A DNA stretch of 64,000 nucleotides, taken from positions 62,001 through 126,000 of the forward strand of contig NZ_JACHJB010000002.1 in the NCBI RefSeq assembly GCF_014207745.1, read 5' to 3'. Shown piece by piece: positions 1-8,179 of this stretch. Every line of letters starts with the position of its first letter. Within the stretch, counting starts at the first letter, position 1. A program made the translations under genes and the position numbers. Below the pieces are notes generated by a model that worked only from the letters and a program-made list of their open reading frames with translations, ran no database searches and was not told the DNA's origin. Origin of the DNA: Nonomuraea muscovyensis. GTDB taxonomy: Bacteria > Actinomycetota > Actinomycetes > Streptosporangiales > Streptosporangiaceae.

Positions 1-81
1 GGGCAGTGCGATGGGCACGACCAGCAGCCAGTTCCATGGGCTGCGGTCGGTGCGCGGCCGCCCGGGGTCCGGGGTAGACAT
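1..81 (-). CDS. DUF3311-type small membrane protein (N-terminal part only)
   Basis: The reading frame starts at an ATG at 81 and runs off the left edge, giving 27 residues. A polar Arg/Pro-rich start is followed by the hydrophobic run WNWLLVVPIALP, which resembles the first membrane helix of DUF3311 proteins. These small membrane proteins usually precede a sodium:solute symporter gene (established for the family); that partner would lie outside the window. A GGAGGG ribosome site sits 4 nt upstream of the ATG. The family call rests on a short stretch, so it is moderate. Confidence 0.55.
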   Translation of the reverse strand, partial: MSTPDPGRPRTDRSPWNWLLVVPIALP

Positions 82-101
82 TCGACCCTCCGTAAACAGA
101 C

Positions 102-128
102 CAGGAGCCGGCCGGTGACCGGCTCCTG
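102..128. terminator. Perfect 10-bp hairpin downstream of the WYL regulator gene
   Basis: Arms CAGGAGCCGG (102-111) and CCGGCTCCTG (119-128) are exact reverse complements around a 7-nt loop. The hairpin lies after the WYL gene stop and just upstream of the DUF3311 start on the same strand. No T-run follows, so it may be a GC-only terminator or an untranslated-leader structure of the DUF3311 gene. Confidence 0.4.
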
Positions 129-218
129 ACGCGTCGTCAACGACGGGGAGATTATCTTTAGGGTGGTATCAAACCCCACGTCCAGATCGCCGAGCGGTAG
201 TTCCGCCGCGCCGAACGG

Positions 219-1163
219 TCATCGTCCGTACATTTCGGCCATGCGGGCGGCGGCGCCGGCCACCAGGGCGCGCAGCTCGGGCGGGTCCAGCACCTCCGCC
301 TCCGGGCCGAACCGCAGCACCTGGCTGTAGGCCACCTCGATCGACTCCACGGCCAGCTCCACGGTGCCGTCGGGCCGCAGCGAGGCGAGCGCGTCCTCCA
401 TCGCGGCCGGGTCGGCGACGTGGCGCAGCATCCGCACGCCCCGCTCGCTCAGCCGCAGCGTCACCGTGGTGCGCAGCAGCGAGCGGCTGAACGCCGCCGC
501 GTGCTCGGCCCAGAAGGCCGCCAGGTCGAAGCCGGGGTCGCGGTCGAACGTCGCCTCCTCCTGGCGCACGCCGGCGAACCTGTCCACCCGGAAGATGAGG
601 AACCGCGAGCGGGCGCGGGCGGCGAGGTACCAGGCGCCCGCCTTCAACACCAGCCCGTACGGCTCCAGCGTCCGCTCCCGCTCCTTGTACGAGGCGGTCA
701 CCACGCGGTCGCTCCACACGGCGCGGGCCAGCGGCGCGAGCGCGGGCGGCGGCGGGTCGCCGGGGGCGAACCAGCCCGGCGCGTCCAGGTGGAAGCGCTG
801 CGCCGCGGTCGCGGGCGCGTCACGCACGCCCGGGGAGAGCGCGGCCGCCGCCTTCAGCCGGGCCGTCGCCGCCACCTCCTGCAACCCCATCTCGCGCAGC
901 GCCCCCGGCACGCCGGACAGGAACAGCGCCTGCGCCTCGGCCCGGTCCAGGCCGGTCAGCCGCGTCCGGTAGCCGTCGAGCAACCGGTAGCCGCCGCGCC
1001 GCCCCCGGTCGGCGTAGACGGGGATGCCCGACTCCGACAGGGCGAGCACGTCGCGGTGCACCGTCCGCTCCGACACCTCCAGCTCACTGGCCAGCTCGGC
1101 CGCCGTCATCCCGCCGCGGTTCTGCAGCAGCAGGAGCAGCGACATCAGCCGTGATGCGCGCAC
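219..1163 (-). CDS. WYL-domain HTH transcriptional regulator (YafY/DeoR type)
   Basis: This 314-residue cytoplasmic regulator has an N-terminal winged helix-turn-helix (about 1-65, SERTVHRDVLALSESGIPV), a WYL domain (about 130-210, with a YGLVLKAGAWYL segment) and a C-terminal WCX-like domain. WYL domains are known to sense ligands or nucleic acids; the ligand here is unknown. The GTG start at 1163 overlaps the end of the upstream hydrolase gene by 19 nt. An ATG at 1145 overlaps that gene's stop as TGATG, but would remove the conserved first helix, so the GTG is preferred. The overlap implies coupling, and the regulator may control the hydrolase. Confidence 0.88.
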   Translation of the reverse strand: MRASRLMSLLLLLQNRGGMTAAELASELEVSERTVHRDVLALSESGIPVYADRGRRGGYRLLDGYRTRLTGLDRAEAQALFLSGVPGALREMGLQEVAATARLKAAAALSPGVRDAPATAAQRFHLDAPGWFAPGDPPPPALAPLARAVWSDRVVTASYKERERTLEPYGLVLKAGAWYLAARARSRFLIFRVDRFAGVRQEEATFDRDPGFDLAAFWAEHAAAFSRSLLRTTVTLRLSERGVRMLRHVADPAAMEDALASLRPDGTVELAVESIEVAYSQVLRFGPEAEVLDPPELRALVAGAAARMAEMYGR

Positions 1164-2743
1164 AGCGGCATCACCACCGCGGACGGATGAGCGGGGGAGT
1201 GGAACACCTCGACGTCACAGGGTGTCATCGGGCCGCACGGGTCCTCCCGCGCCAGCGGACCGCCGGTCCCGGGGTTGCGGGCGATCGTCGGGTAGGCGCC
1301 CGCGGCCACGTGCACCCGGACGCGGTGGCCGCGCCGGAACCGGTGCCCGATCGGCCACAGGTCCACCGTCGCCCGGCGCACCTCACCGGGGGTGCCCGGC
1401 CCCAGCCGCCGCACTCCCTGGCTCAGGGCGTACGACCGGCCGCCGGGGTGCACGTCGCACACCCGCACGACCACGTCCACGTACGGCGTGCTGGACCGCA
1501 CGAAGATCTCGGCGGAGACGGGACCGATCATCTCCACGTCCGAGCGCAGCGGCGGCGTGGTGTAGACGAGCACGTCGCGCCGCGCCTCCAGGCGCCGCTG
1601 GTCGCGCGGCCGGGAGTCGGCGAGCAGCACCGGCCCGCCGATGACCGGCGTCGGATGATCGGGGTGGTAGCGGAAGCGGTCCGGCGGCGACTCCCGCGGC
1701 GCCTCCTCGCCCAGGGCGAAACCCGGCTGCAGGTGCCAGCGGCGCGGCCGCATGCCGGGCACCGGCCAGTCGGGGTGGTCGCGCCACTCCTCGGCCCCCG
1801 TCACGTACAGCCGCACGGGCGAGGGCCGCAGCGCCGAGACGTCGCCCAGCAGGTGGGCCCGGAACCAGGCCAGCCCCTCGGCCAGCGACGGCCGGCCGTG
1901 CCGGGCGTCCACGTGGTACCACGGCCCGATCGTCAGGTACGGCCGCCGCCCCGCCGCCCGCATCGCCCGGTAGTCCTCGAGCTGCCACGGCAGGAACACG
2001 TCGTACCAGCCGCCCAGCATCGTGACGGCCGCCTCCACCTCGGCCACCCGGGGCGAGAAGTCGCGCCTGGCCCAGTACGGCGCCGCCGGGTCGGCGTGGT
2101 GGGCCAGCAGGTCGCGGTAGAAGCGCAGCGGGCGGCCCGCCGACACCAGGTCCAGCTCACCCACCGGCCGCCCCGACAGGCCCGACAGCACGGCCCGCCG
2201 GGTCAGCCGCGGTGCGGTCAGCGCCGCGGTCGAGCCGAAGCGGCGGGACATGTGGTCGGTCAGCGTGGTCCAGCTCAGCGCCGACTCCAGCGCGAACGCG
2301 CCCCCCACGTAGGCGGCGTCCCTGAACTGCGACGCGGTGATCTGCGTGGCCATCGCCTTCAGCTCCGGCCCGGCCTCGGCGGCGACGGCCCACTGCGTGT
2401 AGCCCAGGTAGGAGGGGCCGAACATGCCGAACGACCCGCCGTACCAGGGCCGCCCGCGCAGCCACGACACGGTGGCGAGCCCGTCGTCGCGCTCGTCGGC
2501 CAGCGGGTCCGCCGTCCCCCCGGACCCGAACCCGCCCCGGCAGCTCTGGATCACCACCTGGAACCCGTGGCGGGCGAACCCCCGCCCGTACAGGAGGCCG
2601 AACAGACCGCGCCTGCCGTACGGGGAGCGGATGAGGATGACCGGCGACCTGGCCACCCCCACGGGCGCGTAGTGGTCGGCCAGGAGGGTCACACCGTCGG
2701 GCATCGGCACCGGAAGGTCACGCTGCAGCCGGACACGTCGCAT
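1145..2743 (-). CDS. CocE/NonD family alpha/beta hydrolase (X-Pro dipeptidyl-peptidase S15 type)
   Basis: A 532-residue hydrolase of the CocE/S15 family, which cleaves ester or amide bonds. The nucleophile elbow GPSYLG places Ser at about 111; the acid is probably Asp248 in GGWYDVF and the base His277 in GPWYHVD. A C-terminal jelly-roll domain follows (about 345-532), as usual for the family. There is no signal peptide, so it should be cytoplasmic. It is the first gene of a two-gene unit with the WYL regulator. The substrate cannot be read from the sequence; cocaine-esterase-like and acyl-amidase activities are both known in the family. Confidence 0.88.
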   Translation of the reverse strand: MRRVRLQRDLPVPMPDGVTLLADHYAPVGVARSPVILIRSPYGRRGLFGLLYGRGFARHGFQVVIQSCRGGFGSGGTADPLADERDDGLATVSWLRGRPWYGGSFGMFGPSYLGYTQWAVAAEAGPELKAMATQITASQFRDAAYVGGAFALESALSWTTLTDHMSRRFGSTAALTAPRLTRRAVLSGLSGRPVGELDLVSAGRPLRFYRDLLAHHADPAAPYWARRDFSPRVAEVEAAVTMLGGWYDVFLPWQLEDYRAMRAAGRRPYLTIGPWYHVDARHGRPSLAEGLAWFRAHLLGDVSALRPSPVRLYVTGAEEWRDHPDWPVPGMRPRRWHLQPGFALGEEAPRESPPDRFRYHPDHPTPVIGGPVLLADSRPRDQRRLEARRDVLVYTTPPLRSDVEMIGPVSAEIFVRSSTPYVDVVVRVCDVHPGGRSYALSQGVRRLGPGTPGEVRRATVDLWPIGHRFRRGHRVRVHVAAGAYPTIARNPGTGGPLAREDPCGPMTPCDVEVFHSPAHPSAVVMPLCAHHG

Positions 2744-2850
2744 TACCTACCAGTAACAGATGACGCCGGGCACGCGGTAGCCGCCCCTTGAGTTCCGGGC
2801 GGCGCGGACCGATGATCCGATCGTTCCCCCTTTCCGACGGAAGGACCGCC

Positions 2851-3093
2851 ATGCTGCGCCGCACGCTCCTCGCCACCACGCTGAGCGCCGCGCTCACGCT
2901 CGCCACCGTCACCGTGGCGAGCGCTCCCGCCCAGGCCCGGGCCTGCAAGATCGACCACTTCTGCGACACCACCTACTACTCCGACTCCGCCCACACCACC
3001 GCCGTCGGCGGCAAGCGCGAGGACTGCGACGGCACCGTCCAGACCTGGGGCCGCCGCACCGGGTACCTCACCTTCACCGAGGTGCCCTGCTGA
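2851..3093 (+). CDS. Small secreted protein, DUF6289-like
   Basis: The product has 80 residues with a clear Sec signal peptide (Met-Leu-Arg-Arg, hydrophobic core, cleavage after about APAQA). The mature part has four cysteines and a YYSD...VGG...CDG...WG.RTGY pattern like DUF6289 proteins, which are small exported proteins of unknown function in actinomycetes. The ATG at 2851 is chosen because GGAAGG precedes it by 7 nt; an upstream in-frame ATG at 2788 would bury the signal peptide. It is a single gene facing the glycosyltransferase gene, whose stop is 3 bp away. Confidence 0.7.
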   Translation: MLRRTLLATTLSAALTLATVTVASAPAQARACKIDHFCDTTYYSDSAHTTAVGGKREDCDGTVQTWGRRTGYLTFTEVPC

Positions 3094-3096
3094 CGG

Positions 3097-4545
3097 TCAG
3101 CTCAGGTGCCGGTAACGGGGCCAGGCGGTGCTCCACGGCTGCTTGAGCCCCCGGCACAGGTGGACGGTCATGCCCTGCAACTCGTTGTCTATCCCCACCC
3201 CGTTGTCGATCCTGGCCCGCTCCTCGCAGGTGGCGTACTGGAGGTCCATGCCGCGCCGGCCGATGTTCACGGTGACCGCCACCGTGCCCGTCTCGGGGGG
3301 CGGGCCGTAGGCGTGGAGCTGGTTGTGGCCGCTGTAGACGCGCGGGACGCCGGCCCTGACCAGCTCGCCGTGCTCGCCGTACGAGCCGGTCAGCACGATC
3401 GCGCGGGCGCGCTCCTCGGGCGGCAGCGTGTCCAGCACGCCCCGCACGGCCGCGGTGAACTGCGGCCAGCCGACCGACTCCCGCGCCACCTCGTTGATCG
3501 CCGGGATGGGCGTGGACCCCAGCACGGTCAGCGGGACCAGCGGCAGCGCCAGCAGCACCCCGCCCACGGCGTTGCAGCCCAGCGCGATGCCCGCCGAGCG
3601 CGGCCGGTCGGCGCCGGCCGCCTCGGCGGCCACGCAGCCCGCCGCGAACAGCAGCAGGATCAGCCCGCCCGTGTAGTCGAACCGGCCGCCGCTCACCAGC
3701 GTCGCCACGGCGGCCACCGGGTAGGCCACGGCCGCCGCGCGCAGCCGGCGGTCCCGCCACAGCCGCCACCAGCCGAACGCGCCGATCACCGCCACGACCG
3801 GGCCGTACAGCAGCACCTGCATCGGCACGAACAGCACCCGCATCTCGTCGCCCTCGTCGGCGCTGAGCGCCTCGGCCATCGCGAGCTGTGGCCAGTCGTT
3901 CGTCACCTGGTAGAGCAGGTTGGGCGCGGCCAGCACCGCCGCGACCAGCGCGCCGGCCCACAGCCACGGACTCGCCAGGACCCGGCGCGGCCCCACGGCC
4001 AGCAGCCCCGCGGCCAGCGCGGCGAACAGCAGCGCGATCAGGAGCTTGTTGTAGGTCGCGAGCCCGGCGACGGCCCCCACCGCGAGCCACCACCGCGGCT
4101 GCTCGCGCAGCAGCGCCCGCACCGTGAACAGGATCGCCGCCAGCCAGAACGGCAGATCGAAGCTCACCGTCAGCAACGTGTGGCCGCCGATCAGCGTGTA
4201 CACCCCGCCGGCCGTCCCGAACGCCGCCAGCGTCTGTGCCGCGCCGCGGCCCCCCAGCTCCCGCGCGACCAGCGCCACCAGCACGACCAGGAGCCCCGCC
4301 GCCAGCGCGGGAAGCACCCGCAGCCCCGTGAGAGTGTCGCCGAACACCGCCCGCGACAGGCCCGCCAGCAGCGGCGTGAGCGGCGGCTGGTCCACGTACC
4401 CCCACGCGGGATGCTCCGACAGCGCCCGGAAGTACAGCTCGTCACGGTGGTGGCCGTAACCTCCGGAGGTGAGCAGCAGCAGCGCGACGAGCGCGCCCGA
4501 GACGGCGGCCACCGGCCGCCACGCTAAGGGAGGGCGGATGTCCAT
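3097..4545 (-). CDS. ArnT/PMT-like membrane glycosyltransferase (GT39 type)
   Basis: About 482 residues with roughly ten to twelve hydrophobic helices. The first extracytoplasmic loop carries HHRDELYF followed by HPAWGYVDQPPLTPLL, the acidic loop typical of glycosyltransferase family 39/ArnT enzymes that use polyprenyl-phosphate sugars. A soluble C-terminal domain has a GSYGEHG motif. The likely role is sugar transfer to an exported acceptor such as a lipid or cell-wall polymer. Start: an ATG at 4545 fits the first helix; a longer start at 4596 is possible, and neither has a strong ribosome site. It is divergent from the trp leader. Confidence 0.82.
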   Translation of the reverse strand: MDIRPPLAWRPVAAVSGALVALLLLTSGGYGHHRDELYFRALSEHPAWGYVDQPPLTPLLAGLSRAVFGDTLTGLRVLPALAAGLLVVLVALVARELGGRGAAQTLAAFGTAGGVYTLIGGHTLLTVSFDLPFWLAAILFTVRALLREQPRWWLAVGAVAGLATYNKLLIALLFAALAAGLLAVGPRRVLASPWLWAGALVAAVLAAPNLLYQVTNDWPQLAMAEALSADEGDEMRVLFVPMQVLLYGPVVAVIGAFGWWRLWRDRRLRAAAVAYPVAAVATLVSGGRFDYTGGLILLLFAAGCVAAEAAGADRPRSAGIALGCNAVGGVLLALPLVPLTVLGSTPIPAINEVARESVGWPQFTAAVRGVLDTLPPEERARAIVLTGSYGEHGELVRAGVPRVYSGHNQLHAYGPPPETGTVAVTVNIGRRGMDLQYATCEERARIDNGVGIDNELQGMTVHLCRGLKQPWSTAWPRYRHLS

Positions 4546-4597
4546 GAGGGCCAAGCTAGCCGCTGCGCCGCCGGTCGTCCGTCCCCCGCGCGCCACG

Positions 4598-4627
4598 TTG
4601 CGAGATCTTGCATGCGGCGGTTACCCT
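4598..4627 (+). promoter_or_regulatory. Candidate sigma-70-type promoter of the trp leader
   Basis: TTGCGA (4598-4603) and TACCCT (4622-4627) are spaced by 18 nt. The expected transcription start falls at about 4633-4634, on the ATG of the leader peptide, so the leader mRNA would be leaderless. This is inferred from spacing only. Confidence 0.5.
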
Positions 4628-4633
4628 GTCGCC

Positions 4634-4675
4634 ATGCGAAATCGCGTCGAGCTTCAGTGGTGGCGCCGCTTCTAG
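4634..4675 (+). CDS. trpL: trp operon leader peptide (MRNRVELQWWRRF)
   Basis: A 13-residue open frame with two adjacent Trp codons (4658-4663) ends just before the attenuator hairpins and about 110 nt upstream of the anthranilate synthase start. Tandem tryptophan codons in a short leader are the hallmark of ribosome-mediated trp attenuation. When charged tRNA-Trp is scarce, the ribosome stalls at these codons and blocks the first hairpin strand. There is no ribosome site, which fits initiation on a leaderless transcript. A similar attenuator is known in front of an anthranilate synthase gene in Streptomyces venezuelae. Confidence 0.85.
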   Translation: MRNRVELQWWRRF

Positions 4676-4730
4676 GCGGCGCGGGTTTCGCATCTCTCGA
4701 CAAACGGCCGCCCCGGATGGCGGCCTTTCT
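4663..4730 (+). promoter_or_regulatory. trp attenuator: mutually exclusive hairpins
   Basis: Strand 1 GCGCCGC (4663-4669) can pair with strand 2 GCGGCGC (4676-4682). Strand 2, as GGCGGC (4675-4680), can instead pair with strand 3 GCCGCC (4707-4712), forming the antiterminator. Strand 3, GGCCGCC (4706-4712), pairs perfectly with strand 4, GGCGGCC (4719-4725), and TTTCT follows, forming the terminator. A ribosome stalled at Trp codons 4658-4663 would cover strand 1 and favour antitermination. All pairings are read directly; the mechanism is inferred from the textbook trp attenuator. Confidence 0.85.
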
Positions 4731-4785
4731 CGTGTCCGCCCCCGGGGCGCATCAGGTTACGGCGATGGTCGGCAAAGGGGCACAG

Positions 4786-6924
4786 GTGGAGACGAGCGGA
4801 TATACCAGCGGTTATGTCACGGCCGGGGGCATCGGGGTCGAGCGTGAGACGCGCGAGACGTCGGAGGCGGCCCTCGAGGAGATCGTGACATCCCTCGGCG
4901 AGCGGCGCGGCGGCGCGTTCTCGTCCGGGATGGACTATCCCGGCCGCTACAGCCGATGGGCGTTCGGCTACGTCGACCCCTGCCTGGAACTGGTCGCCAA
5001 GGGCCGCACCATCTCCGCCACCGCGCTCAACGAGCGCGGCCGGGTCGTGCTGCCCGCCGTCGCCTCCTGCCTGCTGGCCGCCGGCAAGCCGGTCACCGAG
5101 CCGACGGCCGGCCGGGTCGAGGTGTACGTGCCCGACTCGGAGGATCTGCTCCCGGAGGAGATGCGCAGCCGCCGGCCCACCGTGTTCACCGCGATCCGCG
5201 AGGTGATCGCCGCCTTCCGGGGTGACGACCCGCACCTGGGGCTCTACGGCGCCTTCGGCTACGACCTGGCCTTCCAGTTCGAGCCGATCCGGCAGGAGCT
5301 GCTCCGCCCCGACGACCAGCGCGACCTCGTGCTGCACCTGCCCGACCGGCTCGTCGTCATCGACCGGCAGCGCGAGACCTGCGTCGAGCACCGCTACGAG
5401 TTCACCGTCGACGGGGCCACCACCCGCGGCCTGGAGCGCACCGGCACCGCCACCCCCATCGTCACCCCCACCCAGATCCCGAAAAATCCGGAGAAGGGGG
5501 AGTACGCGAAGGTTGTCGCGGCGGCCAAGGAGAAGTTCAAGCGCGGCGACCTGTTCGAGGTCGTCCCCGGCCAGGTCTTCCACGCCGTCTGCACCGACCC
5601 CGCCGCCTTCTACCGCGGCCTGCGCCACAGCAACCCGGCGCCCTACGAGTTCATCATCAGCCTCGGCGAGGGCGAGCACCTCGTCGGCGCCTCGCCCGAG
5701 ATGTACGTCCGCGTCACCGGCGACCGCGTCGAGACCTGCCCCATCTCCGGCACGATCGCCCGCGGCAGCAACCCGGTCGAGGACGCCGAGGCCATCCGCA
5801 CCCTCCTGTCCAGCGTGAAGGAGGAGTCGGAGCTGACCATGTGCACCGACGTCGACCGCAACGACAAGTCGCGCATCTGTGTGCCCGGCTCCGTGCAGGT
5901 CATCGGCCGCCGCCAGATCGAGCTGTACTCCCGGCTGATCCACACCGTCGACCACATCGAGGGCCGCCTGCGCCGCGAGTTCGACGCACTGGACGCCTTC
6001 CTCACCCACATGTGGGCCGTCACCGTCACCGGCGCGCCCAAGACCTGGGCGATGCAGTTCATCGAGGACCACGAGGCCACCACCCGCCGCTGGTACGGCG
6101 GAGCCATCGGCTTCATCGGCTTCGACGGCTCCATGAACACCGGCCTGACCCTGCGCACCGCCCAGATCAAGGACGGCGTGGCGACGGTCCGGGCGGGGGC
6201 GACGCTGCTGTTCGACTCCGACCCGGCCGCCGAGGAGCGCGAGACCGAGCTGAAGGCCAGCGCGCTGCTCGGCGCGCTCGCCACCGTCAACGAGCCGGCC
6301 GCCGTAGCCGTCACCCCGGCCCGCGACCAGCCCGGCCTCGGCATGAAGGTGCTGCTCGTGGACCACGAGGACTCCTTCGTCAACACGCTCGCCGACTACT
6401 TCCGGCAGGAGGGGGCCGACGTGGTGACGCTGCGCCACGGCTTCCCCGCCGAGATGATCGACTCGATCGGCCCCGACCTGGTCGTCCTGTCGCCCGGCCC
6501 CGGCTGGCCGTCCGACTTCGGGATGTCCGCCCTGATCGACGAGGTGTACACGCGGGGACTGCCGGTCTTCGGCGTCTGCCTCGGCCTGCAGGCCATGGTC
6601 GAGCACGCGGGCGGCTCGCTGGAACTGCTCGACTACCCCGAGCACGGCAAGCGCGGCCAGGTCACCCGCCTCGGCGACAGCGCGCTGCTCGACGGGCTGC
6701 CGGGCGAGTTCACCGCGGCCCGCTACCACTCGCTGCACGCCAAGCGGCCCGGGGTCGTCGGCTTCGCCGCCACCGCCGTCACACCCGACGGCAACGTCAT
6801 GGCGATCGAGGACACCGCCAGCCGGCGTTTCGCCGTGCAGTTCCACCCCGAGTCGATCCTCACGGCGGAGGGCGGCGCGGGCGCCAAGATCATCGCCAAC
6901 GTCCTGCGCCTGGCCCGCCGCTGA
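4786..6924 (+). CDS. trpE: Anthranilate synthase, fused TrpE-TrpG
   Basis: A 712-residue fusion that converts chorismate and glutamine to anthranilate, the first step of tryptophan synthesis. The chorismate-binding TrpE part covers about 1-510, with TGAPKTWAM and DRNDKSRI motifs. A glutamine amidotransferase domain starts near 520 (MKVLLVDHEDSF), with nucleophile Cys598 in GVCLG and the His687/Glu689 pair in HPES. GTG at 4786 is chosen because AAAGGGG precedes it by about 5 nt; an in-frame ATG at 4765 is the alternative. Expression is expected to depend on the upstream attenuator. Fused TrpE(G) also occurs in rhizobia and some actinomycetes, where it may serve primary or antibiotic metabolism. 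Confidence 0.95.
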   Translation: METSGYTSGYVTAGGIGVERETRETSEAALEEIVTSLGERRGGAFSSGMDYPGRYSRWAFGYVDPCLELVAKGRTISATALNERGRVVLPAVASCLLAAGKPVTEPTAGRVEVYVPDSEDLLPEEMRSRRPTVFTAIREVIAAFRGDDPHLGLYGAFGYDLAFQFEPIRQELLRPDDQRDLVLHLPDRLVVIDRQRETCVEHRYEFTVDGATTRGLERTGTATPIVTPTQIPKNPEKGEYAKVVAAAKEKFKRGDLFEVVPGQVFHAVCTDPAAFYRGLRHSNPAPYEFIISLGEGEHLVGASPEMYVRVTGDRVETCPISGTIARGSNPVEDAEAIRTLLSSVKEESELTMCTDVDRNDKSRICVPGSVQVIGRRQIELYSRLIHTVDHIEGRLRREFDALDAFLTHMWAVTVTGAPKTWAMQFIEDHEATTRRWYGGAIGFIGFDGSMNTGLTLRTAQIKDGVATVRAGATLLFDSDPAAEERETELKASALLGALATVNEPAAVAVTPARDQPGLGMKVLLVDHEDSFVNTLADYFRQEGADVVTLRHGFPAEMIDSIGPDLVVLSPGPGWPSDFGMSALIDEVYTRGLPVFGVCLGLQAMVEHAGGSLELLDYPEHGKRGQVTRLGDSALLDGLPGEFTAARYHSLHAKRPGVVGFAATAVTPDGNVMAIEDTASRRFAVQFHPESILTAEGGAGAKIIANVLRLARR

Positions 6925-6990
6925 CCACCCACCCGGCCACCGCTCCCGCACGACCCCGCGGGCCCGCACGGTCGGCCCGCGGGGCCCGCA

Positions 6991-7063
6991 CGACCCATGG
7001 GCCCCGCACCGACCCATGGGCCCAGTACCGACCCATGGCCCCGTGCGACCCGCGGGTCCCGAG
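6991..7063. repeat. 19-nt imperfect tandem repeat (about 3 copies)
   Basis: Units begin CGACCCATGGGCCC at 6991 and 7010, with degenerate copies at 7029 and 7046. The array lies in the 286-bp gap between the anthranilate synthase gene and the SGNH hydrolase gene. The units contain small GC palindromes that could act as a terminator region. No coding function is seen. Confidence 0.6.
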
Positions 7064-7210
7064 GGGCGGTGGCGGCACACCCGGTCGCCGTCCCGCGTCC
7101 GGGCATGTCACCCGCGAGTCAGAAACCGTAATTGGGTCTTGTCAAGGCGACGTGACGGGCCGACATTCTGAGCGACAGCGCCGATCGGGGGACGACCTCA
7201 GGAGGCCCGC

Positions 7211-8035
7211 TTGCCCACCCCCCGCCGCACCCTCACCCTGCTCGCAGCGGTCACCCTCGTCCTCGCCCCGGCCGTCGGGTCGCCGGCCGCGGCGGACGCC
7301 GCCCAGGTCCCCGACGCGATGGCCTCCCTGGGCGACTCCATCACCCGTGGCTTCAACGCGTGCGGCTTCTTCGTCGACTGCACGTCCAGGTCCTGGTCCA
7401 CCGGGTCGTACGCGACGGTGAACAGCCATTACCTGCGCCTGCGGGAGGCGAACCCGTCCGCCGTCGCCCACAACGACGCCCGGTCCGGCGCCAAGGTCGC
7501 CGACCTGCCGGGCCAGGCCGACCGGGCCGTCTCCCAGGGGGTGGACCACGTCACGATCCTGATCGGGGCCAACGACGCCTGCACCTCGTCGGAGGCGGGC
7601 ATGACCACGGTCGCCGACTTCGAGTCCAGGTTCCGCACGGCGATGGGGCGCCTCACCACCGGCCTGCCCGAGGCGTCGGTCTTCGTCTCGAGCATCCCCG
7701 ACGTCAAACGGCTGTGGGAGGTCGGCAGGAACAGCTCCTCGGCTCGTGCCGCCTGGTCCGCGTTCTCCATCTGCCAGTCGATGCTGGCCGACCCCCGCTC
7801 CACCGACCCGGCCGACGCCGAGCGGCGCGACCGGGTGCGCCAGCGGGTCTCCGACTACAACGCGGTGCTGGCCAGGGTCTGCGCGGAGCAGGCCAGGTGC
7901 CGGTACGACGGCGGCGCCGTCTTCTCCCACCCGTTCGCGCTGTCGCACCTGAGCACCTGGGACTACTTCCACCCCAACACCTCCGGCCAGCGGCTGCTCG
8001 CCGAGATCACCTACACCGCCGCCTTCGACCTGTGA
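7211..8035 (+). CDS. Secreted SGNH/GDSL hydrolase (lipase/esterase)
   Basis: 274 residues with a Sec signal peptide (about 1-31). Block I GDSITRG places the catalytic Ser at 43, block III GANDAC carries the oxyanion Asn, and block V has Asp251/His254 in WDYFHPN. Six or so cysteines suggest disulfides in the exported enzyme. The family hydrolyses lipids or acetylated sugars. TTG at 7211 is chosen since AGGAGG precedes it by 5 nt and it gives a compact signal peptide. A strong GC hairpin follows the gene, so it is probably monocistronic. Confidence 0.9.
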   Translation: MPTPRRTLTLLAAVTLVLAPAVGSPAAADAAQVPDAMASLGDSITRGFNACGFFVDCTSRSWSTGSYATVNSHYLRLREANPSAVAHNDARSGAKVADLPGQADRAVSQGVDHVTILIGANDACTSSEAGMTTVADFESRFRTAMGRLTTGLPEASVFVSSIPDVKRLWEVGRNSSSARAAWSAFSICQSMLADPRSTDPADAERRDRVRQRVSDYNAVLARVCAEQARCRYDGGAVFSHPFALSHLSTWDYFHPNTSGQRLLAEITYTAAFDL

Positions 8036-8071
8036 CGCCGGGGGCCGGGCGGTCCCGGCCCCAGACCCCGA

Positions 8072-8107
8072 CCCCGGGCCGGGCGCCTCCTCGCGCCCGG
8101 CCCGGGG
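8072..8107 (+). terminator. 15-bp perfect GC hairpin after the SGNH hydrolase gene
   Basis: Arms at 8072-8086 and 8093-8107 are exact reverse complements around CTCCTC. There is no T-run, as is common for actinomycete terminators. Confidence 0.7.
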
Positions 8108-8179
8108 CCCGTCCCGCGCCCGGCCCCGGGCTGGTCAAAACGCGGGCGGGAGGATGCGGGAGCCCCTAGAGTTCCCCGC

